64,000 nucleotides of DNA from contig JAFREE010000124.1 of assembly GCA_019400425.1 (NCBI GenBank), positions 1 to 64,000 on the forward strand, written 5' to 3'. Both the position numbers and the translations under genes were made by a program. This DNA is from Hymenochaete sp. R1 (Eukaryota > Basidiomycota > Agaricomycetes > Hymenochaetales > Hymenochaetaceae). Numbering within the stretch: position 1 is the first letter of the stretch; each line of letters begins with the position of its first letter. This document shows, in pieces, positions 24,987 through 36,852 of the stretch. The notes under the pieces were generated by a model. It ran no database searches. It was given only the letters and a program-made list of their open reading frames with translations, and was not told the origin of the DNA.

Positions 24987-26719
24987 GAGTTGAAAGGGAA
25001 AAGTTATATTTCTGCATGGATTTGTACTGATTTGGATCGGTTCGATGTGTGCGCTTACTGTTTTTCGTATTATTTTTTGTGCACTTCTCCTGTTAGTATA
25101 TGTCATTGCAATTTTTTTAAGTTATTTAATGGAACTATATATCGAGCCTACGAAGCATTATAGTGAAATTTAGATAATGAAAGAGGCATTGGACTCAAGT
25201 GTGGATGGTAGGCGGTTCTCCAGCATCCGCGTCTCAGACGAGACAAGCACCACTACGCTTTGGCAAACGACGACGACCACCGCACTCATCATCTCTCATC
25301 CAATAGCGATCTGCATAAATACAATTTCGGCCACGCTTCACATTCATGATGGCTGCTTTAAACTTCAATGATAACCCAGACGAATTCAGCAAAGCAAAAG
25401 AAGCTTGTCATGACCAGCGCCCATAAACACAGACCCGTCGTCGGACACACAAATATAGCTTTGGCTCCATACAATGCCCGCGCGCCTTTTCGAATGTACC
25501 GATCCGAGAGGGATGAAAAAAGACGTTTTGGAGCGTACGTGGGATGGAAGAGAAGGTCTTGGAGGTCGGCAGTGCGGTGGGCCCGAGCCATCAGCGCAGC
25601 TCGCCCGACGTCGTCTCATTTGCACTCCGTCTGTTGTTTGTCGACGCCAGCCTGAGCTCAATGGAAAACTATGCGATCTGATTTGCCCGTGGTGCTCTCG
25701 TTTGTTGTTTGGTCGCCGTCGAAGCTGTAGGTTTCGGGATGGGACGGATGGTTATTGGTGTTGGGTGGTGTTGCTGTGTTGGGAGGCGGGATGGTTGGTT
25801 GTTCGTGATGGCGGTGCGCTCCTGCGTTGTGTTTGTGCTCTCGCTGATGACGAGCTCTGCATATGGGCATCGCACATTGACCCGAACGTCTCCTTTGGTC
25901 TTTGTTACAGGCGAACGTATTTATGGGAGTGGGTCATCGTGTGCTCTCGCCCTTTGACTCGACCTATCTCTGCTGTTGGGTAACCTTGAGAAGACTCGAC
26001 GAAGGCTCTGACCTTTGGGCTCTGCCACCAGGACGTCCACGCTTAAGCCGCCCAGTGTGGAACAGCAACGCACAGCTTGAACACCCAGCACCAGCAACTG
26101 TGATTCGCTTTCCGTGTCACTGTAACGTCAGCCATCAAATACGTTCGCTAATGCAAGAGCACTGCAGCTGATTCGGAGTGCACGACTCATTCACCAACTC
26201 CGTTACGGACGCATCTCCACCAGCTTGGGTCCATCCATCGACACTGTTTCCCAGCTGCAAGACAATTCGGTTTTAAACTCGCCAACTCCATCTCAAACGT
26301 ATCCTTGAACTTAATTTTTCTTGGTGGAGAGGCCCGCGTCGCATCGCGTCTCGACTTCGCTTGTCTTTTTAGGTGCGTTTGTTCTGTGTTTCGAGTGTTG
26401 ATACTCCAACTTTTCAAATCTGACTCTCCATCATTTCCCTCGATCTCACTGCCTCACACCCGTCTCAAATTTCGCCTGCCGGCGTGGCTTTCTCCTTCAA
26501 TCCCTCTTTCCCTCTTACTTCCCTCTTTCACTTTTCCTTCCGTCCAACGTTCCCTCTGGTGTACGGCCCTGCTCGGCTCGGGGCTCGCATTGCATATGCA
26601 CATCCCCCTCACCTCTCCCTCCATCTTCTCCCCTTTTTCCCGGCTCGAGGCGCCATATCGGGTCACGGAACTGAATTACAATACGCACGCGACCGGTTAC
26701 AGCGCTGGGCATCTTGCGA
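24987..26719. promoter_or_regulatory. Long upstream region of the seven-helix receptor gene
   Basis: About 1.7 kb without a supported gene. The last 300 bp (26420-26680) is strongly pyrimidine-rich on the plus strand (runs such as CCCTCTTTCCCTCTTACTTC), a common promoter feature in basidiomycetes. Overlapping open frames around 25386-25983 on both strands are GC-biased shadows with no family signal. Confidence 0.45.
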
Positions 26720-29700
26720 ATGCGTGCGGTGGAAGCTTGCGCTGAGGCCCTAACCATCTTAATCGAACGGGACGACGACGATCACTGTGAAGCGATTCTC
26801 ACTCATACGGAGACCGTCGGATTGGCTGTAAGTCTAGTCCCATTCGCTGTTGCTTCAGTTCACCTGCACGCTCAGAGCCCGATAATTGAAACTCGCGCCC
26901 TTTTCAACAGTTCATCGTATTTTTCTCTTTTCTTTCCCTCGCGGCTGTTCTGACGACGTTGGGCCTCTATTTGGTACGTTGTGTTTGTTTGTACCGACTA
27001 CTCTTTAGCTTCACCTGACATGATGTATAATAGAATACGGTTATACGACAAATTCAGGCTTCGGGTAGATACGTATTTTTACGCACGGACGTGGACGCAT
27101 ACTTTGTGAATGTCGCATCAGTTTTGATTCCTTCTCGCCGATTCCGTGAACGGACCAGACCATCCTGACACGCTCTCCCACCCACCTTTTTTTGCACAGC
27201 TTTCGTTATTGGTCTCCGACGCATTAGTCTCTATTGGCGGAATCATGAATTTGAAATGGATTGTGGCTGGAAGGTCGTACTGCGGTGGACTTTGTTCAAC
27301 TCAGGGTGAGTGATAATGTATTTGCACTCGAAGTTCCCCGTTATTGCCAAAGCGTTGTTGATCTAGGTCTCTAATCCGGTGACGTATTAACACAGGTGGA
27401 TTTGAACATATCTCAACGCCGGCGGTTGCTTTCTCAAACCTCGCCATCAGCCTCAACACGTTCTTCATCGTTTTCTTCCGTTGGACACCGCCACCATCTC
27501 GTGTTCTCGGACTCACTATTCTCATCATCATTTGGGTATTTCTTGTGCATATGTTTTCTGTTCTTTGCACGAAATCTCATCTCACACTGTCTTCCATGGA
27601 ACACTATGTTCTTTCAATCAGATCCTCCTCACGCTCGTCCCGGCTCGCTTAATTGATCACTTGTACAAGCCCTCCCCGGCATGGTGCTATATCAGCAAGT
27701 CACATATCCCCTTGCGTCTCGGAACAAGCTACTTCTGGACTTGGTTCAGCGCAGGCGTATCCGTAGTCGTCTATGGACTTTTATTTGTGCAGCTCAGGCG
27801 GTCAATCAGTGTGGGATCACACGAGCACGGACAAACGAGTCCACTAGACTTTGATTTTCGTGCTGTGGAGACGAGCCGGGTGGCGAGAATGGAAGGTGGG
27901 ATGGGGGCCGGAGGAGGAACTGGAGGGGCTCTAAGGGTGGTGAGGATGATGCAGGACGGGAGCGGAGTATCTTCACCAACAGGAAGATGGGCGCATCGCG
28001 AAGCCCATAAGATGCTCTGGTATCCTCTAAGCTATCTCGTGTGTTACGATTCTCTCTTTCTATAGGCTTTGGAACTAACTAGCGATATTTCGTTGTTCAG
28101 ATCACCATTGTCCCCCTTTCCGCCGTCCGCTGGGCAGATTTTTCACACGCACCCACACCCCCGCACATCTCCTTCGCCCTCTTCGCATTCTGCGCTTCCC
28201 TTTTCAAGCTCGGTGGTCTAATTGACGTTCTCCTTTTTGCCTGGACGAGGCCGAATATTTTACTATTTGGTACAGGAGCAGACTTGAGGAGGGGTGCAAG
28301 TGAGCTGAGGAGGAGGCTGGGGAGGATGAGCTTTGGGAGTGGAAGCGCGAGGAGTACTGTGAATAGACAGGGTCGTGGAAGGAACTTCAACGAGGGTGAT
28401 GGTAATGAAAATCGGAGGGACGGGAGTGACATGGAGTATGCGAGCCCACGGGATACTGAAGAGACAAGGAGAGAAGTTGAAGAGAATGTCGATGTTGGTG
28501 ATGCTGTAGAGATGAAAATGATGGGTGGTCGTCCATCTGGTCCTACGGATGCGAATCTTCGAGAAACAGCATCGATGAGCAACTCGCGTACGAGACTTGT
28601 CTCTGCCTCATGGTACCAGAAGTCACTCCCGCCAACACCTTCGCCCACTACAACTACATTCACCATTGGAACTGCTGAACGCAGACGATCATTGGAATCG
28701 TCATCATCAACCCCGCTTCGTCCTAACCAACTCGAAATCGATCTTGCGGATGAATTGGAATATTACAACTTTTCCGCGAACACCACTCCTTTGACCGAGC
28801 ACGCGCGGGACCGAACGTCAAGTGTCTCGACTCCTTCGACAATGAGGTCGATGGTAGCATTTAGAGAAGAAAATGTAGCACTTGAACGTGTGTTTATTCC
28901 ACTCGAGTTGGACCTTCCAACTCCGGGTTTCAGTTTGTCATTGGATACATGGGATTTACAAAACCCCTCGCGACATTCGATGACTGCACAATCGGAAACT
29001 CAAACTCCACCAACCTCACCTAGAACCCAATCCTCGGTAGTTCATGATCGAGCTCTTTCTACTGAGCCAAGTTCATCATTAACGTCGTCAGATGCACCGA
29101 CTACAGCTGTTCCCGAATCCTTATCAGCTTTACCACAACCATCTTTAGCAAGCGTGGAACGTCGCAGGCGCCTGACAGCATCACAGGCGCGTCCTGATTC
29201 GATCTTGACGGCGCTGAGGAACGATGGTGACGGTGAGCGTGCAGTGCCAGCCGCGAGCGCCACCCCTTTGTCTCCGAGTACGACTTCGCTGAGTCGACCA
29301 GCGTCCTCTAGGGTAGTAGTTCGCACTCCTGATAGCGACAGCATCGGTGGCTCGACACTTTCCCAGAGAGCATCACCGAGTTTGAGAAACTTATCCAACG
29401 GGATTCGGAGACCGTCCGGTCCGCGTCCACGACCAACTGCTTCTTTGTCTTCACCTTCTTCCTCCACTGCTTCCAAGTCATACGAACATGCTTACCAAAA
29501 CTCCACCTCGTACGCATCGCCTCGACCAGCTCGTCCGCGAATAGGCATTCCATCCGATGCCTTCCGCCTCTCCCATTCTACCATCCCTCGCGCACCGACT
29601 CAACCTAACCCAAGCCCGTCTACCGGTTCCTCTCCTCGTCGTACGCTTGCATCGACTTCAAGGGCACCTCCGCCACCCAAAACTCCCAAGACCACGAGGA

Positions 29701-30143
29701 CGCCGCGATCAGCGAGCGCACTTGGGTCTATACCGGAGGACGAGGTGTTAGATTTACCACCTTGGGAGGTTCCGTCGTATTTGAGACCTCCTCCTTGGCC
29801 CTTGCCCTTGCCCCCTTCCGGGTCCCTACAGAGTCCTCTTTCGAATATGAATTCCCTTCTCCAGATGCAGGTAGCGGATGTTGTGGATAAGTCTAAGAAA
29901 TCTGGGTACGACTTACCGACCGTGAGGCCGTTGTCGTTTAGGAAGTCTAGCGCATCGACCAGTGGCCATGGGAGCAATATTTCGCATTCCAGCTCTTTGA
30001 ATGGATCTGGGGCAAACGATAGGCAGATAAGGAGGCCGAGAGCGTGGAGCGACAGTGCTAGCCTGAAAGCAGACGATGGGATTGCGATGACGGGACGTGC
30101 GCGATTGCGGTCTCGGCAACCGAAGTCTTACTTTGAAGTTTAA
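26720..30143 (+). CDS. Seven-transmembrane receptor, fungal Git3/cAMP-receptor-like, with long tail
   Basis: Seven exons (26720-26827, 26911-26973, 27034-27072, 27200-27305, 27396-27535, 27622-28038, 28101-30143) join in phase to 971 residues. Seven hydrophobic helices are visible: FIVFFSFLSLAAVLTTLGLY, LSLLVSDALVSIGGIMNL, AVAFSNLAISLNTFFIVFF, GLTILIIIWILLTLVPARL, TWFSAGVSVVVYGLLFVQL, WYPLSYLITIVPLSAVRW and FALFAFCASLFKLGGLIDVL. The CGGLCSTQGG segment before helix 3 and the WYPL..P motif of helix 6 fit the Git3/GPCR1 group, which senses glucose or other nutrients through a G alpha subunit and cAMP. More than 600 residues of Ser/Thr/Pro-rich tail follow, much longer than the helical core. Ligand is unknown. 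No mating pheromone receptor features are seen. Confidence 0.8.
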
Positions 30144-30699
30144 GGCGAGTTTTTTTGCTCTTCGATGTCTACCTCTGAGTAACCTTTCTAATCATAGCCA
30201 ATTTAATCTAGAATGCAGAGTTTCGCCCCATTACTTACGTTCTTTTATATTTCATCTCGTTCGTCCTCAATCCTTCGTTCCTTTCTTTAAATTTGTTGTT
30301 TTTTATTACCATTATTAACTTTCCCTGTTCTCTACAACTTGGATCGGACACAACCCTAAATCTCATGATACAAACTACCATGACATTCCTTACTCACAGA
30401 TATGTTTGTTGTTCACTTGCTTTGATTTTATTGGATTAATTTATTACTTAACGTTACTTCTGATGTGGAAGTTGCTTTGTGTTGCAGGGTCGTCTGTTCT
30501 TACTTTGTTCTCAACAGGACTTTAGATGTCTATAAAACGGGTCTTATTCGAGCAACAAACTCATTTCGCATGGGCAATTTTCGAACCAAACACAAGTAAC
30601 AGGTACCGAACACAAAGTAAAGCTTCAATGAAACGCACGTGTCAGAAAGGGCCGCAGGTTCATTTGAAGATTTGGCGTACAAAGGCTTATGAATATCTT
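30144..30699. other. Intergenic, start of the gene-poor right half
   Basis: AT-rich 3' region of the receptor gene. No gene seen. Confidence 0.4.
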
Positions 30700-30855
30700 T
30701 CACGATACTGCGCCCATAACCGTATTCAGTATTATTGCAGCTATAGCGGCACACTTGACGCCAGCCACTGCCGCACCTCCCATCATTGCTGTTTGACGAG
30801 CAACGAAAAGGCTTTCCGCAGAATCTGTCCCAAAATTGAATGCTATGTGGTAGTC
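30700..30855 (-). pseudogene. Relic of an ISG12/IFI6-like gene
   Basis: A minus-strand frame reads FGTDSAESLFVARQTAMMGG followed by AAVAGVKCAAIAAIILNTVM. This lines up with the diagnostic core of the two better copies nearby (GSVPAGSLFAIAQSAAMGG and GSVVGGSAFSAIQSAAMGG). The first exon and the preceding part of the core are not found, and several Gly/Ala positions are replaced. I read it as a decaying copy of the same family rather than an expressed gene. Confidence 0.5.
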
Positions 30856-31214
30856 GCTGGTGCTATGTAGAAGGAAGGACATGAAGGTGGGTCGTTTTTT
30901 ACGCAGCCTTGAATTGTTAAGGCATGCCGTAGACTTGAACGGACAGGCGCTTATTATCCTTTCTTTTGTTCTTAGATTGTGACGATCAAAAGATGTGCTA
31001 TCGGAATCCGAACTTTGACAGACAATCCAATGGTAGAACTAAAGAATGTGTTTGCGGCAAGGTGAGCGTCTGGCTTGTGATCAAAGAAGACGTGAAGATG
31101 GCATATTCGGGCATTATGACAGATGGGCGCCTAAAATGACGTGTCGAGATTAGGTAACGGCATTTTTTGTTTGTGCTACTGGTAGTTTGACGCGCATTCA
31201 TTAGCAATTTGCTT

Positions 31215-31228
31215 CCCCCCCCCCCCCC
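31215..31228. repeat. Homopolymeric C run
   Basis: A run of 14 consecutive C residues in intergenic DNA between two ISG12-like copies. Confidence 0.9.
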
Positions 31229-31443
31229 TTTCTCTATATCATTTCATCTTATGGACCACTTTAATACCGGATTGGAAACAGACTCAAACAAAGTCATACA
31301 AAACTGGTGTACAATGGCCAAATGGTAAACTATCATGGGAAGGCCAACAAGAAATAAGAAAACCTAAAGGAAGGGATCCCGATACAGTATTCTCTAGTAC
31401 ATGGGAATCTTGCTGAAGCAAATGGATGATACAATGACACAGT

Positions 31444-31790
31444 CTACTCGCGGTACAAAGCATTAGCTGCCACAACCGCGGAAGTACCGGCAACACCTCC
31501 AAGGATTGCGGCGGCAGGCTGGCCTCCCATAGCTGCGCTCTGGGCGATCGCGAAGAGGCTTCCCGCGGGGACGGAGCCCATAGTCGCTTGCAGCGCGGCT
31601 GCCACAGATCCTGTAGGATTTACCAATGACGGGATTTAAAGTGAACAGAAAGTTTCATTAATATCAAGTGGATAAGTTGGTAAGTAAGCAACGGTACCTA
31701 ATGCGGGTCCTACTGCGGTGAAGCCAGCAGCACCAAGTACCAGGCGCCGGCCAGTGTGCTAACGATAATTCGGCTTATATGGGCTCCCAT
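31444..31790 (-). pseudogene. ISG12/IFI6-like gene with an out-of-frame first exon
   Basis: The second exon (31610-31444) reads SVAAALQATMGSVPAGSLF, then AIAQSAAMGGQPAAAIL and GGVAGTSAVVAANALYRE. This is the hydrophobic Gly/Ala-rich core of the ISG12 (IFI6/IFI27) family of small membrane proteins. A matching first exon is present (31790-31698): it starts MGAHISRIIVSTLAG and later reads LGAAGFTAVGPALG, but in a different frame. It is 93 nt long versus 115 nt in the intact copy at 35946-36298, and the 22-nt difference is not a multiple of three. The gene is therefore probably broken, unless an unseen splice site rescues it. In animals the family acts at mitochondrial or ER membranes in stress and apoptosis; the fungal role is unknown. 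Confidence 0.6.
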
Positions 31791-31940
31791 GATGAATTGT
31801 GTGTGAGACTGTCGTCAAGATTCAGAAGCGAAAAGAGGTTTGAGAAGAAGATATAAGAAATTCAGGTTGAAGCTCTTCAAGTTGAAAGGAGACGTTCTGG
31901 GAAATTTGAGGGAGGGCGCAGTCTTGGTAGGCTCCTCAAG

Positions 31941-31950
31941 TTTTTATACC
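31941..31950 (-). promoter_or_regulatory. TATA-like box upstream of the broken ISG12-like copy
   Basis: GGTATAAAAA on the minus strand, about 150 bp before the ATG. The intact copy has a TATA element at a similar distance (about 140 bp). Confidence 0.45.
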
Positions 31951-32489
31951 CTTTCCTCGTTACTCTTATCATGAGCCATTGGAGGTAATGGGCACCTAGT
32001 TGCTTGGGCGTCTAAATGGAGCGTGCATGTGTGATAGTCGAAAGGAGCTTCCAGAACTTGGACTTACTACTAGTATATGGAGTATCGTGCGGGAGAATTA
32101 TGAACACATTTGAGGGGGCTAATCTTCTGCATGTGCTCAGAGGAAGTAAAGAAAGATTCCTTAGGCAGTGCTCAGCGTGTCCTTGGGCAGCGTGGCAGAC
32201 GAGCGTTCATCTCAAACCAATTGGAACGAGGGTGGAAATAAACGGGAATATTCGATAATAACAAGAAGTGAGACTAAAAGCGTGTTTTTTTTGTACAGTT
32301 TTATCTTTTCGTTCTTTTTTTTGACTAACACTGTTGATCTATATTTCTATTATGGAAAAAAATGGATGAAGGAAAGCCGGAGAGCTGATGCGTGTGTAAT
32401 GAAGAAATGAGGCCATGGAATGAAGAGTCGTTTGAAATGATGTATGAAGACCGATGGGCTTAAGTATAGGGCAGCGGTTCAACTCTGAA

Positions 32490-33515
32490 TTACCTCTTGA
32501 ACTGCGACTCGATTTCCACGACATTCGTATGATGGGCATTAAACTCTTGTATGAGTCGAGTCTTCCTCTCGTCATCTGACAACTTATTTGCCATATCCAT
32601 GAATGTATCCTTATTGGTCCAGACGAGTTTGCGATATAGCGACCGATTTTTCTTCGCTGAATCGTAAGCGTTAAGCACGTCGTCTCTAACCCTCTGCTTG
32701 CCACTCATCTTAAAGACAGGACCGGGCTGTGTTTTATCGCTTTCTTGACTCTTCTTCAGGTAGGTTTCATACCTGGATTTAACAGTGTTTAGTTGATGAA
32801 GCAAGCCTTCAAGGTCATCATCTTCGATGGTGGGGACGTCATAGGGCATCAGTGTCCTGATAATGTCCTCCCGCGCCACCAGTGCTTCCTGTGAATCCTC
32901 ATCATCAGTAGTTTCTTTTACCTCCACGAATGCTTTGATCAATTCCTTGTAAGACTTGATCAATCTAGACTTGTACACTCCATGAGTCTTATACAAATTC
33001 TTATCGGTCTCGTTTGCTTTGAGAGCATCATACTTGGGTTTCCAAAACGAAAGATCCTTCTTGAAATTGAACTCGGAAGGATTTTGGGCATCATCCGTTT
33101 CCAGTGCGTCAAACTCTTGTTGGAGATCATCAAGGCGGGTCCGTACGCTGGGGTCCTTGTAGCGATTGAGAAGCTTCAAGTCGTCTTCGAGCGCTTTCTT
33201 GTGAGCCGTGCGTAAATCGTATACATCTTTCCAGGCAGTTAGAAGATCATCTTTGCCTTTGATCAGCTGTGTTTTGCCTCGTGCGACTTCTGTAGTCGAC
33301 TCAGACGGAACATCGTTTTCTAATAGATGTTGAAAAGCAGTTTGCAAGCGGCGCTCTGCCTCTTCTAATGCGGGTTTGCGCGACTGCATTTCCGTAAACA
33401 TTTGTTCGCTTGTTTTCTTCCTTATGCCACGGCTTCCAGAACTTCTTTTGGCAGGCGGAAGAGAAGGATCATTTGGTGCGCGTCGCTTTTCGCTCGATCC
33501 TTGGCTGGCTGACAT
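32490..33515 (-). CDS. KRR-head helical protein A (lineage-specific family)
   Basis: One exon encodes 341 residues. The head reads MSASQGSSEKRRAPNDPSLP, then AKRSSGSRGIRKK, a basic nuclear-type signal. From about residue 45 the protein is charged and helical, with coiled-coil character through to the C-terminus (LIKGKDDLLTAWKDVYDL, then RTAHKKALEDDLKLLNRY). This central block lines up with the protein at 61183-61734 (AWAHAYDLRNEHKKSVQDN). The head also matches those at 48971-50032 and 61183-61734 (GS-x-KRR .. PS-x-P). No signal peptide, enzyme motif or zinc finger is seen. The start ATG at 33515 immediately precedes the head motif. Function is unknown; a nuclear, DNA- or chromatin-associated role is only an inference from the basic head. 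Confidence 0.7.
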   Translation of the reverse strand: MSASQGSSEKRRAPNDPSLPPAKRSSGSRGIRKKTSEQMFTEMQSRKPALEEAERRLQTAFQHLLENDVPSESTTEVARGKTQLIKGKDDLLTAWKDVYDLRTAHKKALEDDLKLLNRYKDPSVRTRLDDLQQEFDALETDDAQNPSEFNFKKDLSFWKPKYDALKANETDKNLYKTHGVYKSRLIKSYKELIKAFVEVKETTDDEDSQEALVAREDIIRTLMPYDVPTIEDDDLEGLLHQLNTVKSRYETYLKKSQESDKTQPGPVFKMSGKQRVRDDVLNAYDSAKKNRSLYRKLVWTNKDTFMDMANKLSDDERKTRLIQEFNAHHTNVVEIESQFKR

Positions 33516-35945
33516 CGAATGAATTGAGATGCTGCACGTTGCGCTGGTAAGGAGTGATAACAAGAAAGAATGTCAATTACGCACGTAGGTGATCGTTATC
33601 GAAGTTTGTTGAATCGGAAATCCCAAATCGTGAAAGAGAAGCGCGATATAATCGGTACAAGGTTTGATTTGAGGGAAGTAACAAGACTGGATGCAAAAGA
33701 TAGGCTTGAGTCAGGAACGCGAGTTAAATCGATGTATAGACGAGGAATCCCTTACTATGGAGTTCCCTAAAACAACCAACTACGCTGGAGGCCGTTCAAG
33801 AGGAGTCTTTCGTAAGTCTATAAAGCTAAGTTGAACGGGAAATAGTAGGTAAAACGGGAGAACACTTGGACATACGGTAAGAAATAAACTCGAATCTTGT
33901 GAGATGAAGAGTTTCCGTCCGTCAACCATGCACGTATTTATACCTTGCTGACTACCAGGGACATGGCTTACGGATTCTAAGCGAGTCAAAAGGCGTATTC
34001 GCAAACTTACTTAATCATATTCTCCGAGAATTTCTCCCGGGACTCGAGCGTTTTCCCGCCGATGTACTTTGACGAGCGTTCAGTTTGAACGATTCAAAAC
34101 TGGGTATCATCATACAAAAATCGCCGTTCGAGTGCCACACTTGGCGCGGAGGAGCGGCTAAGATGAATATGCGGGTGATTTGTTTGCTCAACATAGTGAC
34201 AGGGATGATAACCAAATAACGTCATTTGAGCGTCTAGCCACATGGAGACGAGTGTCAGCAAAGATGAAGCCGCATAAAGTTGCATTGCACCTCCTACCCG
34301 CTTATCAGCAAACGCGATAGTATGCACCTCATTTTGGTTGAATTGACCATTGCAGGGGGTTAAATGTGCATGCGTAGCGTCAAATGAAGGAAAAACGGAA
34401 AGTCCGCGAGGTCACGTCGCGTTCATTCGTTGTTTGCAACATTTATTCGAATGCACCTAACAGTATGGGGTAGGTTTATACCTACGTTCAAACCGGCGAT
34501 GTACGCATCTGAGAAAATTGACTTCGGATCTGTTTATATTTGAATACCTTAGATAGGCGTTGAGTTTGACGTACCAGCGCATTCCCATGGGATGTACGAG
34601 AATCAGCTTTGGGTCCGAAGACGCGAAACCGACACAAATGCGAGAATGTGCACAACTGATTGGTTCCGATGTGTCCAGGCGTCATTTATAGATATGAACT
34701 TCCGATGGTAAAGCGAAACAAGTAGTTGTGTAAGGAGTGTCAAGAGAGCATGTCCGTCGTGTCGCCAGATTCTAATTTCTATGCCAAGCAAGTCTTCTCT
34801 TCTTACGGAATGCACAGCTCATGCAAGGTGTGAGGCAGCGTTGTTGTAAAAGGCTGCTGAGCACCTACGAGTTGCGTAAAAGCTGGAGTCAGAGGAAAAT
34901 GGCAGCGGTTTCATGCGCCTTCATCGCAAAAACCTGATTCCCAAACGCAATTATGGTTTGGATTTTTCGCAGTTCCCAAAAATAACGTCGAACCGGAAGA
35001 TGCTTCGTCATGATATGGCGATAAATTCGTTGCATTACGGATATCCAAAGAACATGGATTTAGAGTATGTGAATATAACAAAGTGTTTCAACGTAAATCT
35101 GGCGAAACTCAGCTTGGAGTGCATCAACATCGTGATTATATCACCAACCTCGCCCACACCAGCATTGTCATTCACAATTCCGTTCACCCTGACCCGCTTC
35201 CTTTGGCCTCGATCATCTTATGGCGTCCATGATCAGGTATCTCCTTCCCATACTGTTCACAGGCACCGGACCAAAGGCATTATTCAGCTAGAAGACTTTG
35301 CTCAAAGCAAACGCTCGTTACCATCCCAACCGGCTAGATTGTTGGCTCGGACGCTCGAACGAGAGAAATGGTTGTCGAGTATTCCACCGAAGCACGTATC
35401 TTCATGACTGAAACTGAACGACGGGTCCTTGCTATCATCATGATTATCTTTGTAGGGGCTTCTTATTGCGCCTTGTCTGGACGAAGATTTACTGCAGTAG
35501 CCACGAGAGACGTCACGATGAGTTTGCTTAGGACATCATATAACGGTCCAATATTGAGCTTTGTCGCAGTGTACGAGACTGTCGGGTGGTGGCCGAGATG
35601 AAGTAGGTGCAAGTTCCTGAGGTAGTGCAGGTGGGAACCGAGCGTGGAGATATCACGTGGTTCGTTCGAGGTGTGGAAGACTGGAAGAGTCGTTTGCTGC
35701 ACTTGCACTCTGACTCTCGCCGACTAACTTACCTTTTTTCGGTCAATATTTACAGGCCACTGGAAGACGGCATCTCACAATATCGCCAAATTAGCAGAAA
35801 TGGATTGATGATCAAAGAGTGCGACCTGGTGCGGGGGACAACATACAAAGGACAAGGAAGAAACGGGAATAAGCGCTCTCTGCAACTTAGACGCTCGCGC
35901 ATGCAGCGCTACACTACTGTGAGTACAGACATTGGATAAAAGAAG
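33516..35945. other. 2.4-kb gene-poor stretch
   Basis: No frame here gives a recognisable protein. A 164-codon plus-strand frame at 34913-35407 and a continuation in another frame to 35601 may be remnants of one decayed gene, but nothing in them can be named. A short AT-rich region lies near 33560-33700. Confidence 0.35.
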
Positions 35946-36298
35946 CTAAAGACGGCGACAAATGGCTTTCACAGCCGCGACCGAACCAATCGCAGCCGCA
36001 CCTGCAGCGCCTTGAACGACCCCAACCAGTACTGGCGCGCCTCCCATCGCTGCGCTTTGGATGGCAGAAAAGGCACTGCCTCCGACAACAGAACCTATGC
36101 TTGACTGCCACGCTGCTGCTGCGGTCCCTGTGCATGCTTTGAGTGAGGCGAGTGGCGCTAATACTGATTAATGTTGAGCTCACCTGCTACTGGTCCAGTG
36201 GCAGCAAACCCGAGTGCCCCAAGGCCGAGAGGGACAGCGACGATGCCTACCCCACCAGCAACAGTGCACGCTGCGACAGTAAGCATGCTGGGAGCCAT
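35946..36298 (-). CDS. ISG12/IFI6-like small membrane protein, intact copy
   Basis: Two exons (36298-36184 and 36127-35946) give 98 residues, the usual size for the family. Exon 1 reads MAPSMLTVAACTVAGGVGIV, then AVPLGLGALGFAATGPVAG. Exon 2 supplies the core AAAWQSSIGSVVGGSAFSAI, then QSAAMGGAPVLVGVVQG, and ends with a basic tail KAICRRL. The protein is almost entirely Gly/Ala/Val hydrophobic and should span or insert into a membrane. The splice donor GTGAGC and acceptor GCACAG join exactly in phase. ISG12 proteins in animals are interferon-induced and affect mitochondria; in fungi they form lineage expansions without assigned roles. A broken copy and a relic lie 4.5-5.5 kb to the left on the same strand. 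Confidence 0.8.
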
Positions 36299-36437
36299 GA
36301 TGGAAGACAAGGAATGATATTCAGTCGAGAAGTGAAAAGATCAAAGATGATGGTCCGGTTTGAGAAGTCGATAAGACGGGTACGTGTTGTTGTGAACGAG
36401 TTTAGGGGGGATTGAGAAGGAGGCTTAGGACTCCGAC

Positions 36438-36444
36438 ATTTATA
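36438..36444 (-). promoter_or_regulatory. TATA-like box upstream of the intact ISG12-like gene
   Basis: TATAAAT on the minus strand about 140 bp before the ATG. The leader downstream shares CTTCTCAAACC with the leader of the broken copy, suggesting both came from one ancestor with its promoter. Confidence 0.45.
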
Positions 36445-36852
36445 GTTTTTCCCCCTGGTCCTTCTTCCACATTTGTGAAAGAGTACCAGGTATTTTCATT
36501 TCCAGATATAGATTCTTGCGGACAACCATGCGGAAGAACTCGCGCATGCAGCAGTACTAGTATACTGTCGTGACATTGAGGTTGACACGGGCTGTGTGCA
36601 CGATTTTTGCAGCAGGTGAGCGTCTAAACCATTAGAGAGGTAACCGCACATTTGATTGAAGGTTGCTCTCGTTTGTCAGGTCACAATGTCACATGAATTT
36701 CATGTAATCGAAAAGAGGTTGATAAATCTCATCGATATTGGGAATCTACAGTAGGTTAATATACATGAAATATATCATTTAGTTTTTTTGGTATTTTAGC
36801 GCTTTCTTTGAAATCCAATTGCTAATTTTATTTAGAAAGAGAATAATGACGT

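Noticed and set aside
26720..30143. Seven-helix receptor as a mating pheromone (Ste3) receptor, which with the HMG gene might mark a mating-type locus
   Set aside because: The helices and the CSTQGG and WYPL motifs fit the Git3/nutrient receptor group. I found no small CaaX pheromone precursor nearby, and no homeodomain pair is present.
30526..30870. Plus-strand 114-codon frame
   Set aside because: It is the antisense of the ISG12-like relic and is explained by it.
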